Positions 35,801-46,046 of a stretch of 64,000 nt of DNA are shown in pieces. The notes under the pieces were generated by a model. That model did not search any database. It saw only the letters and a list, made by a program, of their open reading frames with translations, and was not told the origin of the DNA. The stretch comes from Cerioporus squamosus (Eukaryota > Basidiomycota > Agaricomycetes > Polyporales > Polyporaceae). The DNA is taken from the NCBI GenBank assembly GCA_022592435.1, contig JABYQS010000131.1, positions 43,428 through 107,427 of the forward strand, given 5' to 3'. Position 1 is the first letter of the stretch, and every line of letters begins with the position of its first letter. Both the position numbers and the translations under genes were made by a program.

Positions 35801-36216
35801 GTGCTTGGAGCGTTCGACCGCGCTCATGTTCGCGAACATGGAGTAGGTCGAGTTCGCGGTGCCGGAAACGGTGGACTCGGTGCGCGAGACTTCCTGCCAG
35901 CTTGCATTGCTCGGAACGCGCCCGTCTGTTCGGAAGTATGAGGCATCCTTGGGAGGGAGTGGGGGTGGCGGACCGCGTCCTATAGAGGGGTTGGGGGACG
36001 GGGGCGGGAGGAAGCCTCCGACAAAGGGCTCAGCCATGGGGCCGACCTCCTCGACGGGCTGGAACCTGCCATCGGGGCCTCTGTGAGGCGTACTCCAGCG
36101 GGCTTCATCCTACACAGCGCGCGCGACCGAGGTCAACGGAGACATGTTCGCGAGGCGCGCAGCTCAACACTTGCCTTGTTTGCTCGGTGGAATGCGTGCC
36201 ATCCTGGGTTATCCAT
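32818..36216 (-). CDS. PhoD-like metallophosphatase domain protein
   Basis: Many exons on the minus strand. The start ATG at 36216 opens a 46-nt exon (MDNPGWHAFHRANKA), spliced to RWSTPHRGPDGRFQPVEEVG and a Pro-rich segment, then MSPYLQFMAGPLLRYDTVDE and YEPVPVFTYNWDPN. The catalytic half shows WRFMIEIPLTSHEMKINYTI, HALVGGGDQLYCDSIVREPE, SLIIGGDGPYIPYPSHSFLT, VSIVSGDVHCAAVG and MGRRNWCSVTWDPQTGDLVW, ending APPPRWN. GGGDQxYxD and SGDVH are metal-site motifs of the PhoD alkaline-phosphatase family. The enzyme probably hydrolyses a phosphoester; the substrate is unknown. Near 33145 the reading frame slips by one base between TLHHCG and TDEAM, two pieces that belong together in the family. Confidence 0.86.
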
Positions 36217-36659
36217 AGGCTGTCGTGTATGTCGCGCCGCGAGAAGGTCAAGAAAAGGGACAGGTCAGAGAGTGTTTCGGAGGCAGTTGGGGGTCAGAAA
36301 GAGACGGCACGAGGGAGGACCAGCAGCTGATGAGAGGTTCGGCACGCATTGCCGCCCTAGCACTGCTACGTCGCGGTTAGACTGCATCTTACTTGATTGT
36401 ACTTATGTATCCGAAAACAACCGAGCTCGTAACTCTGTGCTACTAGGGCTGCGCCTCAAAGCCTTTGATTCCCGTACTCGTCCATCCCTCCTACTTATGA
36501 GCCGGATAATCTGTTTCTCATTACAATCCGCCGAAACCGTCCGCGAATGTTCACCGATGTCATTCTCTCGTGAGTAGCGTAAGAATTCTGAATAAGAGCA
36601 TCCAAGTTCCCAAGTACGCTTGCAAGCTAAGCGAGCCGTGCATCACCACATATCTTCGT

Positions 36660-38681
36660 CTATCCCGCGTGCTCCACTGCGGTCGTCACCAGCTTCCCGT
36701 TGACGATCGTCGTCCTGAACATCTCCGGCACGGGCTGCTCGTTGAACACCCCCTCCTCTTCGCCCTCGACAGGCAGGCTGACGTTGATGGCGCTGCACTT
36801 GGCCGTCGTGATCTCAACGTCCAAACAATCCTTCGAGAGGTAGATCTGCCCAGAGTCGGTCGAGTCCAATTGAATCGTGGGCGCCTTGCCGGTAATCTGC
36901 AGCGCGAATGATGGCGAGTTGGTCACTGACACCGCTGAGATGACCGATTCGACGAGGACGCTAGTCTTCACGCAATTCACTGACGGCATCCCGAATAGAT
37001 CAGCGAAAGACTAAAAAGATCGACGACAATGCGTCACTCACCGAGCGTAATCGCGTTGACCTTGCCCTTGATGATGACGGTCGAGCTCTTGCAGCCGAAC
37101 AGGTTCACAGTTTGGCTGATCTCGACGTTGTCAACCGTCAATGCGGACTGGTTCTCTTGATATTCCTGTACCCAGGCATAAGCATCCCTCTTCAAGAGAA
37201 CACAGGGCCCTTGGTACGTACAATCATCCACTTGTTGCCCTCCAGCGCGAACTTGGCGGGTTTCTTCCCCGCAAGAGACTGAGGCTTGCTGGGCTTAACG
37301 GGACGCTTTCCAGCGACTGACTCTCATATCAGGATAGTGGCCCTGGACAGAAGAACGGAAGCCCACCTGCGGGTGAAGACGTAGTTGCAGGAACAGCACC
37401 GCCAGCTCGGAGGGCGGGGTTCTTGTGCGTCATTTCGCTCTTGTCGACCTTGCGCAAGCCCTTGGTGATCTCCTCGCCGCGATTGAGCTGCTCGAACACG
37501 GCCGAGATACCCCCAGCGGCAGGCGCAGGCGCACCGGCTGGCGGCGGCGGCGGAGCAACAGGAGGCGGAGGCGGTGGGGGAGGTGGGGGAGCGCTGCCAG
37601 CAGCGGGTGCAGCGCTCGACGACGAGGTGTACTGCGATAGAGAAACACCCTGCACGGGATGTTAGTTCGGTGAGACACAACATTGATGCGTCGTAATTTT
37701 ACATTGGGATTCCAAACAAGGCCCGTAGTGTGGTACTCCATGACGTACTTGCGCAACTCTTCAAGAAGGGCAATGTATCCCTTTACCCACTCGAGATGTT
37801 TGGGATCCCTGGGGTAGCGCATCAGCCGCATTCTGTATGATGTCTGAACGAGCTTACTTCTCCTTGAACTCCTTAATGACACGGTTGCCGTAGAACTGCG
37901 TTGAGTCCTTGATCTCGCCAACATACGGACCAGGCTTCGGCTGCTGGATGATCAGAGGTAGGACACAGTGACCGTACGCATGCGTTCTGGGGAACTCACC
38001 ACTGTGACCCATCCTATACACGGAGCACCCTCCGCAACGGTCGAGAGATGATTGAACCACTCCCGATCTTTCCGGTTAGCCTCCTTCGCCCGCGTGATCG
38101 CCTCGATGTCCTTCTGCAACGGGCCCAAGAGCTTCTCGAACTCATTCTGCTCGGGCTTCTTGCACGACCCGGCGATCAGCAGCAGCTCACGGAGGTCCTT
38201 GAACTCCTGCTCAACCAGTCCGACCTGCATCCCGCACACGCGTACAAGTATGCATGAATGGCGCGTCCCAGATCGATCAGACATCATACGCACCTGCTCA
38301 ATGACCGACGGGCTCGCGAAGCTCTTCGTGAGCTCGACGAACGGCTTCAGCTTCCCCTCAATGACTTGTTCATCGAATGCAACGACACTCCTCGGATCTT
38401 GTGCAGGTGCAGCGGGCGCAACAGCACCAGGGGGCGGCGGAGGCGGAGGCGGGACGGGAGTTGGCTCGGCGTTTGCGGACGCTGGCGAGGTGATCGTAGA
38501 GGCTGCGCCCTGCGCGGATGGAGGCAGGTAGGATGTCGCGAGCGACGCGAGGTCTTCAAGCCGCGAGGTAGTCGCCTCAAGCCTGCACCGACGTGAAACT
38601 GTGCACTGGGGACGTGTATCCTCGAGCAAGGACGCACCTCTTGATGATGGTGGCAAGCGAATGCAGGCCGCCGGAAGCCAT
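36660..38681 (-). CDS. SRV2: Cyclase-associated protein CAP/Srv2
   Basis: The N-terminus MASGGLHSLATIIKRLEATT and SRLEDLA is the oligomerising helix typical of CAP; a Pro-rich stretch and the helical-folded domain follow (VVAFDEQVIEGKLKPFVELT, VGLVEQEFKDLRELLLIAGS). Then come GYIALLEELRKYVMEYHTTG, a central polyproline tract (PPPPPPPPPPVAPPPPPAG), a WH2-like segment (GLRKVDKSEMTHKNPALR) and the beta-solenoid CARP domain (INNCEN-type strands, QIYLSKDCLDVEITTAKCSA, EEEGVFNEQPVPEMFRT), ending TTAVEHAG. CAP recycles actin monomers with cofilin and binds adenylyl cyclase in some fungi. All domains are present. A TATAAAA lies 257 bases upstream of the ATG. Confidence 0.94.
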
Positions 38682-38937
38682 GGGTGCTTGTGCGTACGAC
38701 TGCGTGGTGGATGACGAGCAAGGACGAGTAGTAGGATTACCTGGGAGGTGCAACGCGGTTGCAAGCCAGCACTTGAGTGAAGCAGGCCGCCCGTTGCTCG
38801 CTCAGGTGCACTGCGCGTGGCGGCACCGGAACAGCCCGACTCTGATCGAAGGCGAGTATGTACTTACGCACAGAGTTCGCTGCTTCTTCCATGTACTCAG
38901 TCCCCTGCTCCAGATCTAGAGCTGCAGATAACCATGA

Positions 38938-38944
38938 TTTTATA
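38938..38944 (-). promoter_or_regulatory. Probable TATA box of the CAP gene
   Basis: TATAAAA on the minus strand, 257 bases upstream of the CAP start. The distance implies a long 5' UTR or a UTR intron; GTAAGT at about 38867 is a good donor for such an intron. Confidence 0.45.
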
Positions 38945-39062
38945 GGCCGCAAGCCATCTGCGGCCACGGAGGGAGCTTCCAGTGGATACCTCCTTGCTCA
39001 GAACACTAGCCAGTACTACGGGTTGACTACGGTACCAACTCGAAGCACATCCTTGAGCGACG

Positions 39063-39608
39063 CTAATCCTCCCCATCCACCTCTTCAGAGTCTTCGGAGT
39101 CCTTCTGCTTGTTGCGAAGCCTCTTCTTCGCCTTCTTTTTCCGCCGTCGCTCACGCTCTATTTGCTTGGCTTTCAGCATCTCTTGCTTGGAGAGACCAGG
39201 GTTATAAAGCGCATCGAGCTGTGGGAAGACCTCAGCGCCGAGCTACTGCTGAATGCGATTCAGCGAACCTTGTCAAGCAGTATCCGTCTCGCCAGTTTCC
39301 TGTTCTGCTTCAGAGACCGCGTCTCCTGGCATGCAACTCGTATTCCCGTCGGCTTATGCAGGAGCTGCACGTTGTTCTCGGTCTTGTTCACGGACTGCCC
39401 GCCGGGGCCGCTTCCTGTGAGCAGGAATTACTGACATTAACAGAGCATACGATACAAGCACGGATGACCCAGCACCTCGGACAAAAGACTCCTCGAGATC
39501 CTCTTCCTTGAGCTCTGGAACGACACGTTCTTTGTGTGCTTTCTTGAGTTGGGAGTAGAAACGTGGTACGCTCGGACCGGACTCTGGGGTCGACTCATCA
39601 CTGGTCAT
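39063..39608 (-). CDS. RSO55: Mitochondrial GGQ release-factor-like protein (C12orf65/RSO55 family)
   Basis: Three exons give about 144 residues. The second carries the peptidyl-tRNA hydrolysis motif: [20 protein letters not shown], followed by [20 protein letters not shown], and the last is an extremely basic tail ([17 protein letters not shown]). [17 protein letters not shown] precedes the GGQ. A GGQ domain without codon-recognition domains plus a basic tail defines the mtRF-R/Rso55 group, which rescues stalled mitochondrial ribosomes. Splices: SFVRG joins SGPGGQ with donor GTGCTG, and ILLDK joins LDALYNP. The first in-frame ATG (39608) gives an acidic, non-presequence-like start, so a 5' exon may be missing. 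MZM1 ends only 60 bases upstream. Confidence 0.87.
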
Positions 39609-39668
39609 GATTGACAACACCTGGATCAGGACCGTCAAGCAGCGGATGCAGAGGGTCTCGGAGCTGAC

Positions 39669-40154
39669 TCACTTGACTTGACCGTCCCGTTTCCTCGCAC
39701 TTCGACTGGACATCGTCTTCGCCTGCTTGATGGTCTCGTTGGAGCCGAGCTCGGTGTGGTCAGTGATCTTGAGTTCTGCGTGGGTTTAATATCCGTAACA
39801 TGCCTCAGCAATTGCCTCACGTACCCCATCGTTCCTTTGCCTCCGCATCTGCCGCACTCTCCACCTTCCGAGCTTGCACGACATTCTTCCGGAGAACATC
39901 AGCGATCTCCCTCACCAACGTGACCTTCTCCTCCAACTGTTTCGGGTCAACGGTGGGGCCGTACGGCAGGACCTCGTTACGAATCTTGAGGCGGAATGCT
40001 GAAACAACGTGGTGAGCGCAGGTTTGACATGCATGCGCAGAACACACTCACCATTGCGCACCACAGGGTCCCCAGAAAATGTCGAAGCTGAGGCCCGCAG
40101 CACAGAGCGATATGCTGCACGAGCTGAAGCTAGGAGGGCCTGTGGGTTGCTCAT
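39669..40154 (-). CDS. MZM1: Mzm1-like LYR-motif complex III assembly factor
   Basis: Three exons give about 127 residues: MSNPQALLASARAAYRSVLR, STFSGDPVVRN, then AFRLKIRNE, a helical middle (LEEKVTLVREIADVLRKNVV) and ITDHTELGSNETIKQAK. The 'ARAAYRSVLRA' helix is the LYR-type motif and the 'D(T)ELG.N.TIK' end is characteristic of Mzm1/LYRM7, which stabilises the Rieske protein before its insertion in complex III. Intron borders are standard (GTGAGT...CAG; GTACGT...GCAG) and in phase. Length agrees with the family. The start is the ATG directly before the LYR helix; upstream sequence has no in-frame extension with pattern. Confidence 0.9.
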
Positions 40155-40848
40155 GAGACCGTCGTAATCCGCGAGAGCTGTGAGGCTGAGCTGAGTGTCG
40201 CTGTCCGGGCGGAGAAGAGAGTGCCAGCGCCTGCCCAGGATACGCATCGTCACAGGCACGTGCTGATCGCATGAGATCTGGCGCGAGATTCGGCGCGCGA
40301 CGCGTCCGTATATGGTAATCGCTGTGGAACGGTGGCCTGGAGGAACGGCGTACTTCTGCTCTTGCCTTAATACATCTCCTTGCCGCACCTCCCAAACAAC
40401 TGGTGGAACTCCTCAATTACTCCGTATGACACGTACATGAGCTTGAAGCAGCAAATTCCATCCATAGGAAAGGTCTGTAGCTCTGCTACAACCGCAGCGA
40501 CCCCCAAACTCGACGTCCCCGACGTCTTTCTCTTTCGTTCGTCCCAGAAACCGCGCTGGCCTCTCAAACAGACCTCTACCTTTACCTCAGGAGCGTCCAG
40601 AGGGCTACTGTGCTCGTGGCAAATGCGCATTGCCGCGTTCCTGAGATTGAGTCTCACGTGACACCCGATTACAGTTTGTTGAATCCGTTGGACGCGCCTC
40701 GGAGTCTGAACAACCTCTCTTCATCCCGTACCACCACCATCCCCCGCCCCCCTTCCGCGCGACAAATTCCGTCCTCGTCCCCCGCCTCCTTGCGCCTCCC
40801 TCAAGCTTCCTATCTCCAGTACATCACTTTCTAGCACTTTTAGGCGCA

Positions 40849-42157
40849 ATGTCTGCTACGAGGAAGTCTTCTACTGCCAAAGCGGCTGCCACCAAGAAGT
40901 CTGCCCCCCGGGCCGCTCCCACTCACCCGAGCTGGCAGGATATGATCAAGGTTGGTTCTGACGATCCTTCAGGGCGTAATTGAAGTGTATGCTGCGTTGG
41001 CGTTGTGCTCGTCGTCGCGGGGCGGGCGTGGTTGACTTCGGGGGACCAAAAGGGGTAGGGTGTAGGGCATCGCCCCGCCGCGCGCCACCTCCGCCCGTCA
41101 TGTTCACTGTCCGTTCAACCTCAGGCTCGGCGACAACTAGTAGCTACTCTGGCTGGCTCTTGCGTGTCCGGAGTGCATGCCACAGCAAAAAGCTGACTTC
41201 ATTCTGTCCGAATTATAGGAATGTATCGCTGCTCATCCCGACGATGCCCGTCACGGCGTCTCACGCCCCCAGATCAAGAAGTATGTCTCTGGCTTGCGTC
41301 CGCTCTGTCCCTTACTGACTCTGTCTCCTATCAAGGTATGTCGAGGACACGTACAACCTCGAGATCGGCAATGCGCAGATTACCCAGCTCAGCAAGGCCA
41401 TTCAAACCGGGGCTGACAAGGGTGTCTTCGTCCTGCCGAAGGGTAAGTTTCCCGCGCTCATTACCTAACGACCGCCTCGATGTAACCGCATACACCCAGG
41501 TCCCTCGGGGCGCGTGAAGCTCCCACCTAAGGCTCAGCGTCCTGCAGAAGGGTCTGCGACGAAGGAGGTGAGCTTGCGCACGGAGCTGCGTTTTCGTGGC
41601 TGTGTCTGTCGGTAGTAATCGGGTTCGCAGAACAAGCCTGACCCCAAGCCTGCTTCCAAGGCTGCGAAGGCTCCCGCTAAGGCCCCCGCCAAAGCGAAGG
41701 CTCCTGCGAAGAGCACCACGACGAAGGCTGCGACGACGAAGAAGGCGGCTCCGGCGAAGAAGCCCGCTGCGAAGGCGACCGCGACCAAGAAGGCCGCCCC
41801 CGCAAAGTCGACCACGGCGAAGTCCGCAGCCCCCAAGAAGGCTGCCCCTGCGAAGAAGGCCGCTGCCGCTCCCAAGAAGGCTCCTGCGAAGAAGGCTGCT
41901 CCCGCCAAGAAGGCCACTACGGCAAGCAAGCGGGACTCTGCGAAGAAGGTAGGAGATATGATTTAAACCAGCATTACCGGCAGAGAGGTGTTGACCCAGC
42001 GTTTCTCAGTCGGTGACGGGCAAGGCTCCCGCCAAGAAGACCACCACTTCCCGGTCTGCTCCTACTAAGACCAGCTCTCGCAGTGCCAAGGCGCGTTTGC
42101 AATCATGAGCATGAGACTGTAACTGACCGATCAAACGTTCAGGCGGCAAAGAAATGA
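40849..42157 (+). CDS. HHO1: Linker histone H1
   Basis: Seven exons. The globular winged-helix domain reads HPSWQDMIKECIAAHPDDAR, GVSRPQIKKYVEDTYNLE, AQITQLSKAIQTGADKGVFV, LPKGPSGRVKL, flanked by a short basic N-terminus (MSATRKSSTAKAAATKKSAP) and a long Lys/Ala/Pro tail with many KAPAK and KKAAPAK units. H1 binds linker DNA at the nucleosome dyad. Intron 1 is long (about 270 nt). The final junction is unusual: reading AAGGCGCGT as a GC-AG donor gives an end SRSAKAAKK with a stop at 42155-42157, whereas no splicing gives SAKARLQS with a stop at 42106-42108. Confidence 0.94.
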
Positions 42158-43367
42158 AGTGCTGCAGCCACATACTATCTCTCCTCTCGTCCTCGTTTTG
42201 TCGTCTGCACTAGTTCTGTCTTGTCCGTCCGTCTGTCTCCGCTCGTGTCTCGTGTCTAGTGTCTCGTATCTTGAATCCTGCCTATGATTATGTATGTATG
42301 CCTGCCTCGTCTGCGTGCGCTGGGGCGTCTCACTCCCGGCCGTGCACCACCATGTGTACTATGATGTAACCTCTGGCACCGCGCTGGCCCGTTCACTCGT
42401 GGCATATACACGCGTACCGTATAGACTACCTACCTTCTTAGAGCCTTCTCTCATCTCCGGTAACTTCATCTGTTGTTGTACATATAGGGAGTCGAAAGGA
42501 CTGTCTGTTGTACGGCTCCATCCGCTTATCCGAGTCTGCTGCGTGACAAAGGTCTCAGTGCGTGGTTGTTCTCATGCTCGTGCTCATGCTCTGCGGTGCC
42601 ATGTCTTCTGGACGGGACCTTGGTGGTGGTCGCAACCCCACAGAAAGCTATTCCGACGTGGCTGTACTATCTTCGCTGAACATTCCGCCGATTGTCCGCA
42701 CTCTGTCGAGGACACGCCCCTCTGACGGATGTGTGATGCAGAGGTCACCTACAGCAGGCCGGTGGACGATGCTCCTGCGAGCGGTGAGCAGCGCCAGAGG
42801 CTCGGGGCCCATCCAGAGCTAACCATAGAACACACAGGCGCTCGCACGGGCGTTCACACGCCCCAAACGACCTACCTGTCTCGAGGAGGACATAGCGGGG
42901 ACCTTGCCACAGCCAAGATATCGCCGCAAATCCTCGGCGAATCATCCCGTGTATATGTCAAGAGGCAGGGCTGCCGGCTGCTTAGGTGGCCAGACCCACC
43001 GTTGGAGATCAGGGATTTTTAATCAATCGCGCAGGCGAGGTCAGCCATGAAGCTCTGAAGAGGGTTGAACCTGCAGTGTGGGGATAGCAGCGAGACCACG
43101 CGAGTATACAATAGCGAATAGCGACACCGGAACACCGAGAAAGAGAGTCCAAGCGTGCTTGGAGAGCGGTACCGTACGAAACGTCGCAGCCGGAGAGCCC
43201 AGTCCGTATCAGTATATACACACACCAGCCGCTCGTCAGGAACGTCGTCGTCATCGTCGCGTCATCGTAAGTACTTTTGCGAACAGGAAAGCAGGGGGAG
43301 GGGAGGTCCACCCGCCTGATACAGGGGGTTGCTAGCAGCCCGAGACGTGAGGCGGAGAAGCCAGCGA
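42158..43367. other. Intergenic between convergent genes, no gene seen
   Basis: About 1.2 kb between histone H1 and SHR3 stops. Open frames up to 143 codons occur but have no repeated or family-like pattern and no support from splice sites. Confidence 0.45.
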
Positions 43368-44275
43368 TCATGCCGTCGTCTTTGCGTTCTCGCGCTTCCG
43401 GAGGGGCTCCGTCTCTGCGCGGTCGGTCTCTGCGCCTGTCTCCGCGCCCTTCTCGTCGACGTCGGCGTCGGCATCGGCCTCATCGTCGTCGTCTGCGTCG
43501 GCTTGCTCGGCCCACCAGCGGCCCGCTTGGAGGATGAGGACCCCGGTGAGGACGACGCTGCAGACGAGGTGGGAGGACGCGAGCTCGAGCGTCGGTTGGC
43601 GGAGCGTGGCGGGGAACTCGGGGAGCCTCCCAGCGGACGATTGTGCCGAGAAGGGGAGCGGGAGGGTGGAGAAGTTCGTGGAGAGGTCTGCGAGGAGCAC
43701 GGTCGGTCGTGTGAGTGTCCGCGCGTGCATGCGGGAAGCAAGGAGGATAGAACGCACTGGGAACGACTCGGTAGACGTATACGGCGATCGCGACGAGGTA
43801 AAGGACTGTACGCGCGCGGGACGCGAACTCAGCGCAAGATAGGAAGTCCGGTAGCCAGATAGACTCACATGCGCTCCCACCGTCGAACATGAGGTTCCCT
43901 GCGCGACCGTCCCGCAGGCTCCAGAGGATGGTTGCGCCGCCGAGGGCGGCGACTGTGCCGTAGACGTACGTCAGTTGGGGGAGGCCGTGCATGAGCACAG
44001 CATAGTAGGTCGCAGCCGTCCAGAGCCTGCTGTCTGTCTGCGTGTCGGGGGACTTCCACAGCGTGAGCGAGTCGGCGATCCAGTGGGTAAAGAGGAGGCC
44101 TGTGCGTTGCAGCGTGGGGGGCGAGTTGTGCGCCGTGGTGGGAACGCGGCGGGATTAATGGAGTTCAGGAAGAGGTCAGCGTCCTGTGCGGGGAGGCGCT
44201 GGCGCGCGAGTGAGGGCACGTACCGAGGAGAAAGGCGGTCGCGCTCACGACGATGCTCATGCGGAGGCCGGCCAT
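43368..44275 (-). CDS. SHR3: SHR3-like ER membrane chaperone of amino-acid permeases
   Basis: Four exons on the minus strand, joined in phase, give about 205-210 residues. Four membrane segments are visible: MSIVVSATAFLLGLLFTHWI, TYVYGTVAALGGATILWSL, LYLVAIAVYVYRVVP and LASSHLVCSVVLTGVLILQA. ADSLTLWKSPDTQ and LRDGRAGNLMFDGGSAF are conserved landmarks of the basidiomycete Shr3 family, which keeps permeases from aggregating in the ER before export. The C-terminus is an unusually acidic Asp/Ala/Glu-rich tail (ADADDDDEADADADVDEKG) ending in a basic patch, plausibly the cytosolic COPII-facing end. It is divergent with the RsfS-like gene, with 278 bases between starts. Confidence 0.86.
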
Positions 44276-44553
44276 TGTGTGCTGGCTGCTGGGCGGGGGA
44301 TGAGAGGAGGAGTACTTGCAGACTGTGCACAGTGGTGCAGTGCTTGGACCAGGACAGAGGACGAGACCTGCGGGGAAGGGCCTGTGATTCCAGCGAGCGT
44401 GCTGTCAACTCAATTTGTGCGCGGCAACGCGGCCCGCCCCGCCAAGCCCCCGACTTTTCGCAAGTACTGTACCGTGTACGTGTTTCGTCAACGTTTCCTT
44501 GAGTCGTTCGTCGCCGCCAGTCGCACTCACAGCTGTGCTTCACGGTCGCCACG
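44276..44553. promoter_or_regulatory. Shared divergent promoter of SHR3 and RsfS-like genes
   Basis: 278 bases between the two opposite start codons must contain both promoters. No TATA box seen. Confidence 0.45.
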
Positions 44554-45368
44554 ATGCTCTCTTCTACCCTTCGCAAGGAGACTCGTAGCCTGGCTTCGCG
44601 CACGCTTCACTGTGGCTCTCGCGTGCGGCACGAGTCCGCCTTTCGTGCGCTGTCCTCCGCTTCGGCGTCCTCCTCAGGCCAGCCTTCGACCGGTCCCTCC
44701 TCTGTCCCATGGTTCATCGACCCCTCTGAGGCTGAGCCTTCCACTCCTTCGCCATACGCTCGGAGAGTGTCCGTTCCTCAGGCTCCCACACGCCCGCTGG
44801 CTCCTCTCCCTTCCGCGCTTCCGCACAACCATCCCATCGTACGGCTGCATGCAGAACTCAAGTCTTCGCCGCATCTCGAGCCCGGCACTTTACTCGTACG
44901 AGAGCCGATACCGACTGCAGTTGGGCCGCCGTTGCCGGATGCCATGCCGCGTGGTCGGAGAAAGAGAGGACGGACTTACGCAGGTGAAGGTGTGACCGAG
45001 GACGTTGGCGGTATCTGGGACTGGGTGGTGATAGCGCAGGTACGCTCGTACGCCGTTGTGCCTGTTTTCTCCGGGACTGACCACGCTTGTCCGCTAGGTC
45101 AAGGAAGGCACCGAGAACCGCGGTGCGATCGAGTCGGTCATACGAATAGTCAGGAAAGCGGTATGTCTCCTTGCTCCCTGTTTCACCGATACTCGGTGCT
45201 CACCGTCTTCTGCAGTTACTCACCGGAGACCCTCCTGTGTCACTCCCTCCGAACAACAAGCGTCGTGCGAACGGTGCTTGGGCTATGATTGACGCAGGGG
45301 ACTTCGCGGTGCATATCCTTAGCAAGGACGCGAGAGAGAAATACTTCCCTGACCGGAGAGACTGGTGA
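44554..45368 (+). CDS. RsfS/DUF143-like mitochondrial ribosome silencing factor
   Basis: Three exons (44554-45039, 45098-45160, 45216-45368) give 233 residues. The N-terminus MLSSTLRKETRSLASRTLHC is Arg/Ser-rich without acids, as expected for a mitochondrial presequence. After a Pro-rich stretch come GIWDWVVIAQVKEGTENRGA, IESVIRIVRKA, and the diagnostic block GAWAMIDAGDFAVHILSKDA followed by REKYFPDR. The 'W..(I/L)D.GD..VHI....RE.Y' pattern is the RsfS/DUF143 (MALSU1) fold, which binds the large ribosomal subunit protein uL14 and blocks subunit joining or aids assembly. Only the fold's C-terminal half is well conserved here. It ends just after the domain, so it lacks any ATP25-like M domain. 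Confidence 0.78.
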
Positions 45369-45921
45369 GCGACCCTGGTCAGTACGTGCTGGTCCTTGTA
45401 GCTCTGAGGACGGTATGCGGCATATTATACACAAGGGCGTGATGCTACGAAGGCGATCTCTCATACTATAACTCAATCGGGAGTCCCGGACGAATTGGAC
45501 CTACTCTACGTTAGCGGCTCTCTATGGCGTCGACGCCGCCGCCGTTGCGTGTTGGTTGCGTGTGGCAGTATCACGGCACGCTACACTGTCAGTGTCCTCA
45601 AGGTTATGCTGCATGAGTACTGTATCTCAAAATTTCAAGCAATGGTACTATCCGATTCATGGTAAGCTATAGAACGCTCTATGCCTCAGACAGCCTATGT
45701 TCTTCGCCGCGAAAGTCTGGTTACGTTGTACTGGACAGTGCACGCGACTCATCCTCTGGGAACTCTTGTTGCGGTTGGGAAGCTTGGAAGCAGTGACGTC
45801 ACCACTCTATGGCTCCTCCAGGTGATACGCGCGCCGTAAGTTCCACCACATGTATCCAGTTGGTATCCAGTTTCCCTGGCTGCTCCTCCACAGACGTCAT
45901 ATAATTCCCTGGCTATTCAGC
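45369..45921. other. Intergenic, no gene seen
   Basis: About 550 bases after the RsfS-like gene with no coding pattern; the right end grades into the promoter of the LEA-like gene. Confidence 0.45.
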
Positions 45922-45929
45922 TATATAAG
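45922..45929 (+). promoter_or_regulatory. TATA box of the LEA-like gene
   Basis: TATATAAG lies 125 bases upstream of the ATG at 46047. A strong TATA fits a stress-induced, highly expressed gene. Confidence 0.65.
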
Positions 45930-46046
45930 AGCTGGGGTATGGCTCGCTGAACGCCATCAACCGATTCAACACCTCATCTTGCCACATCTCTTCAGCCAAC
46001 AATCACATTACCTCGCCGTCTTTTCACCACCTTACGAACATCCATA

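Noticed and set aside
38737..38967. 76-codon minus-strand frame upstream of CAP
   Set aside because: It overlaps the CAP TATA box and a probable UTR intron donor; no family pattern.
40367..40630. 87-codon minus-strand frame upstream of MZM1
   Set aside because: It has an ATG and no internal stop but no family pattern, and lies where the MZM1 5' UTR or promoter should be.
41534..41929. Minus-strand frame of repeated AGAAF units opposite histone H1
   Set aside because: Antisense of the Lys/Ala-rich H1 tail; the apparent hydrophobic repeats follow from AAG/GCC codons.
42294..42822. Two overlapping plus-strand frames after histone H1
   Set aside because: Cys/Arg-rich without repeated or conserved blocks; likely 3' UTR and spacer.
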